64,000 bases of DNA, taken from positions 9,833,001-9,897,000 of the forward strand of contig NC_092611.1 in assembly GCF_047663525.1 (NCBI RefSeq), given 5' to 3'. Within the stretch, counting starts at the first letter, position 1, and each line of letters starts with the position of its first letter. The stretch comes from Anas platyrhynchos. Taxonomy: Eukaryota > Chordata > Aves > Anseriformes > Anatidae. The translations under genes and the position numbers were made by a program. Under the pieces are notes generated by a model. The model made no database searches. It was not told the origin of the DNA and saw only the letters and a list, made by a program, of their open reading frames with translations. Positions 58,431 to 64,000 of this stretch are shown one piece after another.

Positions 58431-59873
58431 GAGTGATCAGCATGGTTGTTTTGGGACTCTCTACTGCTGTACTAGAGCTACCTTAGAAGGCCAAACAAGG
58501 CAGAGATGGAGTCATGGAGCATTTCTTTTTGCTCGGCTGCCTCCCTGGCCCCTATACCCAACCCTGGACTTTCTTAACCACTGCTCTGTGCAATGTCCCC
58601 AGCTCCTCTGGTGCCCTGTGGCTGATGCCCAAGCTTGCCAACATGCCCGATGCCTGCGGGCATCCAACTGCCCACCCTCATCAGACACCAATAATGACCT
58701 TGTCATATGGGTAGAGGGATACTAGCATTCCTCCAAAACACCATCAGCTGTTGTAATCTGCACTTTGCTTCCTGCTGCCCGAGTGGAAAATTGCCTTTTT
58801 TTTTTTTATCTGAAGAAGGGACGTGTTTCGCATAGTTAGAGATACTGGGAAATCCTGTGTCAGAGAGGGAGGCAAAAAGCAAGGATATAAACCTGCTGCA
58901 TTTTTTTTTCCTGAAAAGAACACTTGTCCTCTTTAAATCAGGGCCCAGAAGACTACTGGGACAGCAGCTGTGGGGACAGACACGTCCCTGGGGGCAGACA
59001 TCTGGTATTGAACAGTCTGGATCAATACAGCCTGACCGAAGATAGGAGCAGCTCTGCAATTCCCCCCTGCTGAGTGAGGGCTTTCTGTCTGCCACATTTC
59101 TCCCAGCCCAGACCTGCATCCATCACCAAGGGCTCAGCATCTGTCCCCATGTGGCTGACCAATTCCCCAGCACCGGCACGCAGACCAACACCCTCTGAGC
59201 TCATCAAGGCTGAACCACCATTTGCAAGCTCCTTCTCTACTTTTTGCCTTCCCCCAACCCCCCCCACCCCATTCTTCTCCATTCTAACTCGGCTTAAAAT
59301 CCATCTAAATGATCTTTAATCACAGCCCAGCCTGCACCAATGCCTCTTGAGTCCTGCTGGCAAATTGCCCCCAAAACAGGCTCCTTATGCCCCCGGAGCC
59401 CCTCTCTTCACTGACATGGCTCTCCCTCATCTCCCACTGCCTCAGCCAACCTCGGGACATGTAAATCCCCTGCCCAGGATGCAGGCAGGGCCCAAAATGC
59501 TGATGCCTCTCCCCATTAACAAAGCTGTGCCCCAGGCAATCTGTTTTGTCTGGCTCCATCCTTTCTATTTTCCATTTGCATGTCAGTGTGAGCAGCTCCT
59601 CATCTGGTTTGACTTTGGGTTTGGTGACACGTTCATTAATAACTGTCACACGTGTTAGTAGACCCAAGCTTGCACAGACTTCTGGTCTTATCTCAGACTT
59701 GATCTGCATATCTGTACATCCGCATCCTGATCTGAAGCTCGCTGTTCTCATCCTGGCCTCTTTTCTTGCATTTCTGAATATAAACACCAGCAGGACTCCA
59801 AGCCCAGCTCTGTCCATGCGCTGGTGAGGCTGAGCCCTTGAAAAACCCACCTGTTACACCTCAATGAATTGCC

Positions 59874-59962
59874 CATGGCTCTGCCCCCACTTCCTCAGCT
59901 GTAAGATGGGAAGCTTGAAGCTCACCACTTCACAAAGCACCTCAAGCTCCAAATGAGAAGGA
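59874..59962 (-). repeat. MIR/L2-like relic, minus strand
   Basis: 'ttcctcagctgtaagatggg' followed by 'cttcacaaagcacctcaagc' and 'aaatgagaaggatcac' parallels the reverse of the MIR/L2 tail ('tttcctcatctgtaaaatgg ... cctcacagggttgttgtgag gattaaatgaga'). Confidence 0.6.
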
Positions 59963-60864
59963 TCACCGCAGCAGCAGATAATTATTACATCCATTAAGCA
60001 AATTAAATGAGAATTAAGCTCATTCCTGACAAAGGCTGGCCCTGAGGTGAGCAGCACCCTACAATTCTGTTCCCTCAGCAAGCCCCGCTCCTGCCTAACC
60101 CCAGCCTTGCTCTTCTTGGTGTCGGGGCAGGGGTGTGTGTACAGCACCAACTGTACATGGCAGGCAGCCCCCAGCCCATGGGGAGGAGGAGGGAAGATTG
60201 AATAATCATCCTCTAAGTGGGCTTTTGATGTACGTTCTCATGTCAAGCAGCATGGCAAGCCTGTGAGTTCAGGAGCCCCTGGTGCACTGCAGAGACGTGG
60301 GTGCCTTTATATCACCCATTTTGGAAAGCATTTTGGTTGCAGTGCCAGCTTGCTTTCACGGCTGTGCTGCTTTCTCTGAGACCAAGCTCCTTGTCACTTT
60401 GAAGATCCCAGCTGTTTGACTGCTTTGAATTCATTTGTTTAATGAACCTCAGGGGACCACTGCACTAAAGCATTCCCAAACATGTTCAGAGCTTTGCAGT
60501 TTCTCCGCTAATTAGGGACTCCTTTGGGGCTAAACACAAGAGGTTCTGCTGCTGCGTTTGAAGCCGGCAGTAAGCCAAGACAGAGCTGAATCTCTAACTC
60601 CAGCAAAGTATTTTTAATATTTTTCCTCCCCTATTTCTTCTCCCCCAATCAGTGCAGCCAAACTTGCCAGCCACATCCACTGGCAGCTGAGGTCAAGGTG
60701 CTCTGAGACAGAGGGAAGCATTTAATCAAAGCAGGAATAAAACTACTAAGTTCTGCCACGCTTTTCTGTACACGTGCACTTTTCCACATTACACAGCCCC
60801 TTCTCTTCCACGGGCTCTCTCCTTGGTGCCCATTAACCTACTTATTAGTAAAGGCTGCTGGCAG

Positions 60865-60876
60865 CCAGCAGATGGG
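60865..60876 (+). promoter_or_regulatory. CTCF-like site
   Basis: CCAGCAGATGGG fits the CTCF core CCASYAGRKGGC with one mismatch at the last base, and 'ctggcag' just upstream fits the extended site. Binding is inferred. Confidence 0.4.
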
Positions 60877-62240
60877 GTCACTTGTTAGTCACTACCCAGG
60901 CACCTGCCAGCCTCAGTACTTGCAAGGTCAGAGCATGGCCTGAGCAGCCAGCCTGGCATAGGCAGCACCTTGTACAGCTCACAGTGGCTTAGGGTAGGAA
61001 AACAACAGGGAAAAAATCTTATTGAAGTGCCTCAAGGACACAGGATCATCATGGTGAGAGAGATGTCAGATGAAATCCACTCAGAGCAGCTTCTGCTAAT
61101 GGAAGAGACTCCCCCTTGCTTCCTCTGCGGTGCCTGGTCCCTCACAGCTTGCCTGCCAAGCTGTTAAACGTGCACACCCAGGTTTAAAACTCAGGAGCTG
61201 CACTTGCTATAGGGAACCAGGAAGGAAATTGGTATCTTTTGTCATTCATTACAACTTTATTACTCCTCAGAATTGGGCAAAAGAAAGAAAGGTCTGCTCA
61301 GCATCAACACCGCAGTGCTCAGGGCACCAGGAGTCCTGCTGAATTAATTGCCAGGCACTTTCATTACTGATTAAATAGGAAATCTCCAAATGCCATTATA
61401 AAGCAATGATTAAACTGCTCTGATTGGACATATCCTCTCCCTTCTAGGCTCACCAGAGGTCACCTTCCTGTTGGTAAAGTTCAGAAGGACAAATCCATAA
61501 CGAGGAGGCAACAGCACTAAATAAGCCATCTCATCAGAGAGCTGGAAACCGCATTTCCAGGATGAAGTTGTAGATGCCTTAACCTGGACCCCTCAGCCCG
61601 GCTGGAGCTGACCTGGAGCCAGCAGAACTGCCCACCCTGGACTTCGCTGCTGTAGCAGCAGCACCAGGCACTCTTCCAGCAGCTGCCTCCTGCCTCAGGT
61701 ACCAGCTTCTGATTCCCCATGTCCCAGCTGCCCCACCTAGTGCTGCCAGGAGAAGTAACGAGGCAGAAAAATTCTCACTTTCTTAATGCCTGTGTCCACT
61801 GGGGGCAAATCTAGGGCCCACAGCTGAGCAGTGCTCTCTGCAGCAGGACCTTCCTCGGGCCCAGAACCCCTCGTACAAGCACTGGAGGCTCCTCCCCAGC
61901 TTGGCACAGCCCAGCAGGGGCTGCAGGGATGTCTCCATCCCTCCTGTCTCTCCATGGCTGTAACGCCCGCAGCTCTCACCAGAGGTCACTGCTGCCCACC
62001 GGCAGCCTCAGCACAGCCCCGAGGTCCCGAGCAGCCTTCTAGGCAGAGCCTCCAGCCTAGGAGCAGCCTTGTGTCACAGATAACACCTCCACAGGTGGGC
62101 ACCGTGCTCTAAAAGCCACCTCCAGCACGCTCTGGCACTTCCTTACCACCCCTAGAAACTGATATTTCCCAAAGAAAAACGCCAGACAAGCACAGCCTCC
62201 AGACCAGCCCTTCCCCTGCATGCACCCCTCTTGGCTGCAG

Positions 62241-62329
62241 CACCCAGGATGAGGGCAGCAGCACTGCAGCTGCCACAGATGCTCCCCTCCAAGCAAAGTT
62301 GGCTGAGACAAAAACAGAGAGCAAGCCAG
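62241..62329 (+). other. Weak candidate exon (89 nt)
   Basis: A pyrimidine-rich run ending 'cttggctgcag' precedes and CAG then GTGAGC follows. One frame is open (29 codons, Ala/Thr/Glu/Lys-rich, including APLQAKLAETKTESKP). No family was recognised and no partner exon was found. Confidence 0.17.
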
Positions 62330-62728
62330 GTGAGCTCCAGCCCCAGACTGAAGCCCCTAGACCACTATGGCCACATCCTCTCTCACACAAGCCCCCCTTG
62401 ACTCCTCCCCAGCCCAGCTTTCCCCCCATCTTTTCCACACAAGCACCACTTCCCATTGCTGCAGGGGCAAAAGTAACTCAGCTGTGCCCCAGCCCCACTT
62501 ATACCCTCTCAGCATCCACAGCTGTGGGGGCAGCACCAGCCCTCTTAACCCTTCCAGCCCCCCACCCAACCTCAGCACCCTTCAGAGCCTGCAGTGAATA
62601 GGAAAATGAATTCCCCTCAGCACCCTAGGCACTAGTCCTTGCCAGAAATGTGAATGTGGATGATGTGGGGGCTAGGGGCTGCCCACACAAGCTGTCTGCA
62701 GGGTGTCCTCTCTTTCTACACTGCCCAG

Positions 62729-62829
62729 GATCACAGGGGGCTGAGATTGGAAGGCACCCTTGGGGGTCAGCAAGTCCAGCCCTACTCAAGTAAGGCCACC
62801 TAGAGCAGGCCACCCAGGTCCATGTCCAC
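62729..62829 (+). repeat. CR1 LINE 3' fragment
   Basis: 'gctgagattggaaggcaccc', 'agcaagtccagccctactca' and 'ggccacctagagcaggccac ccaggtccatgtcc' follow the avian CR1 3' end ('gctgaggttggaagggacct ... tagtccaacccc ... gggccacctagagcaggttg cccaggaccatgtcc') in order. It is about 100 bp, plus orientation, 5' truncated as most CR1 copies are. This is the main evidence for a bird (or close sauropsid). Confidence 0.88.
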
Positions 62830-64000
62830 AGCCATGCTGGTGGAAACCTGCTGCCATCTCCTGGGCAGCCCAGCACCCTTCCCATCAGCTGCTTCTCACG
62901 GGGGCTGTTGCTCCCTAAAGTCCCAAATCCCCCACTCCAGGGCTTTCCCTGCACCTCCACCAGCTCAGGAGCCTCCAGCAGCTGCAGCACCCAGGCAGGA
63001 GCCGTCAGCTTCCTGCAAACAGGGGTGCTGCCTCTGCCTGCCTGATAATGCTTGTGGACAAACACGCTGCCCTGCAAAGGCAAATAAAGCGTGTGGCACG
63101 GTAACAGGGCACCAGCTGAGCACCCCCTCTGCTCTTTTGGGATGTGCAGGGCTCAGATCCCACCCAGATTCCCACCCAGATTCCACAAGGCAGTAGTGCA
63201 TGCACCCCCTGTCTGTCCTTGCACCTGATCTGCAAGGGATGGCACCAAACATCTGCACTGCTCCGGACAAGCTGCTCTCCCTTTCCTATGGACAAGTCTG
63301 GGGAAGAAGGGACCATGGTGAAAATGCTAGGAAACCACCCAAACGCTGAGTGCAGCTGTGGCACTGGGACAGGCAGCTGGGCTTTCCTCCCCAAAGGGCT
63401 CAGCAGATGTAAAAGGGGACATGAGAGACTATGGTCCAGGGAGGGCTGCAGGTGACAGCAGAGATCTCCTCTGCCCTTGGAGGAAGTGAGTGAACCCGGG
63501 CTCTGTATTGTAGGCATTTGGGTCCCAGAAAGACATGCTCCTGGCTGCAGTTTCTCCTGGCTCCTGGGAGCACAGCTCGTTTGGTAACCAAACTGCTTGG
63601 GCTGCCACAATGCAAAACAAGAGGTTTGCGGAGCCCTCTGTGAGCCTGGCAGGAGCACGCTTGCACTTGAGCTGTCCTTTCACTCCACTCCTTTCACTAC
63701 AGGAGAAAACAGTGCACATTTCCATGAGGAGCTGATAAGGCTGTTACTGGAATGACCCGTCCACATGCAGCCCTTCAGCAGCAGGTCCTGCCTTCCCATG
63801 GGGTGGGATGTCTGCATCCCCCTGCCTCCCCCTGCCATGCCCCCTGCCTCGGGGGGTCGAAGGCAGGAGCAGGAGGACCCCAGGGAGGTGGCCAGCCTGG
63901 CAGAAGGCCAGTGTGATGGGAAACAGCACCAATAAAAGCCACCAGAGGAGGAGACAAAGGGCCTGAAGTTGACTTGTGGAAGTACAAAGAAGCAATGCAG

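Larger units (their letters stand above)
57489..60860. other. Non-coding stretch, no gene supported
   Basis: Unique sequence. At 58140-58430 an AT-rich, CpG-retaining patch ('gacgcatcatcgcgg', 'cttcgctaacaccgtc') looks like another conserved element. A MIR-like relic lies at 59874-59962. The frame 59320-59850 (minus, 176 codons) shows no domain. A C-rich run lies at 59250-59275. Confidence 0.65.
60877..64000. other. GC-richer non-coding stretch
   Basis: Higher GC than the rest, with C-rich runs near 63820-63860 and a 13-bp direct duplication at about 63162-63188. The 217-codon minus frame at 63005-63658 has no domain. The CR1 fragment at 62729-62829 and a weak candidate exon at 62241-62329 lie here. 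Confidence 0.6.

Noticed and set aside
1391..59581. Six perfect octamer (POU) motifs at 1391, 17853, 21456, 44978, 56115 and 59574
   Set aside because: Spread out and only modestly above the chance expectation for AT-rich 64 kb, so no cluster is claimed.
59320..59850. 176-codon minus-strand open frame
   Set aside because: No domain and no good splice context.
63005..63658. 217-codon minus-strand open frame
   Set aside because: GC-rich sequence lowers stop frequency. The product is Cys/Ser/Pro-rich without a recognisable family.
1..64000. CRISPR array, operon, phage or toxin-antitoxin system
   Set aside because: The DNA is vertebrate-like. No repeat-spacer pattern, no closely packed coding frames and no prokaryotic gene signals were seen.

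Overview
This 64 kb window looks like non-coding vertebrate DNA, most likely from a bird. The taxon call rests on three things. A clear CR1-type LINE 3' fragment lies at 62729-62829 and a shorter one at 19402-19436. Recognisable interspersed repeats are very sparse, with no Alu, B1 or L1 and no intact LTR element seen. The remaining old repeats are worn MIR/L2-like relics of the kind shared by amniotes. I cannot name the species or locus. A turtle or crocodile is possible but less likely, because their repeat load is usually heavier.

I could not support any complete protein-coding gene. Every long open frame I inspected is short, of low complexity, runs through poly-A/poly-T tracts, or lacks any recognisable domain. 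The window is best read as a gene desert or the inside of a very large intron. A few short stretches have good splice-site pairs around an open frame. The best is a minus-strand pair at 53374-53506 and 52508-52592 that joins in phase. These are listed as low-confidence candidate exons, and such pairs arise often by chance in 64 kb.

Layout. 1-10 kb: unique sequence with long A/T tracts and old repeat relics. 10.3-11 kb: a strand-skewed, A/C-rich block with a 140-codon open frame of unknown meaning. 11-26 kb: mostly unique AT-rich sequence with patches that look like developmental enhancers: 13.1 kb (MEF2/ETS/FOX-like sites), 15.6-15.9 kb, 16.25-16.5 kb (AP-1 and TCF/LEF-like sites), 22.9 kb (SOX-like cluster) and 23.6-23.8 kb (GATA-like cluster), plus a perfect 22-bp palindrome at 22647-22668 carrying two nuclear-receptor half-sites. 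26-34 kb: a (CCCAT)n array, a (TAAAAA)n array, and a CpG-bearing element at 31.57-31.73 kb with two RFX X-box-like motifs. 34-43 kb: nothing strong. 43.7-44.8 kb: a C-tract, a compact CpG island with a CTCF-like site, then an X-box-like site. 45-61 kb: further enhancer-like patches, several very long A-tracts (up to 39 A), a polypyrimidine tract, a 36-bp tandem duplication, a cluster of CDX/HOX13-like sites at 55.6-55.8 kb and a CTCF-like site at 60.87 kb. 61-64 kb: more GC-rich, with the CR1 fragment.

No operon-like, CRISPR, phage or other unusual multi-gene system was found. The parts worth a second look are regulatory: recurrent RFX-type motifs, the CpG island, the palindrome and the transcription-factor clusters. 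All motif calls were made by eye, without conservation or chromatin data.
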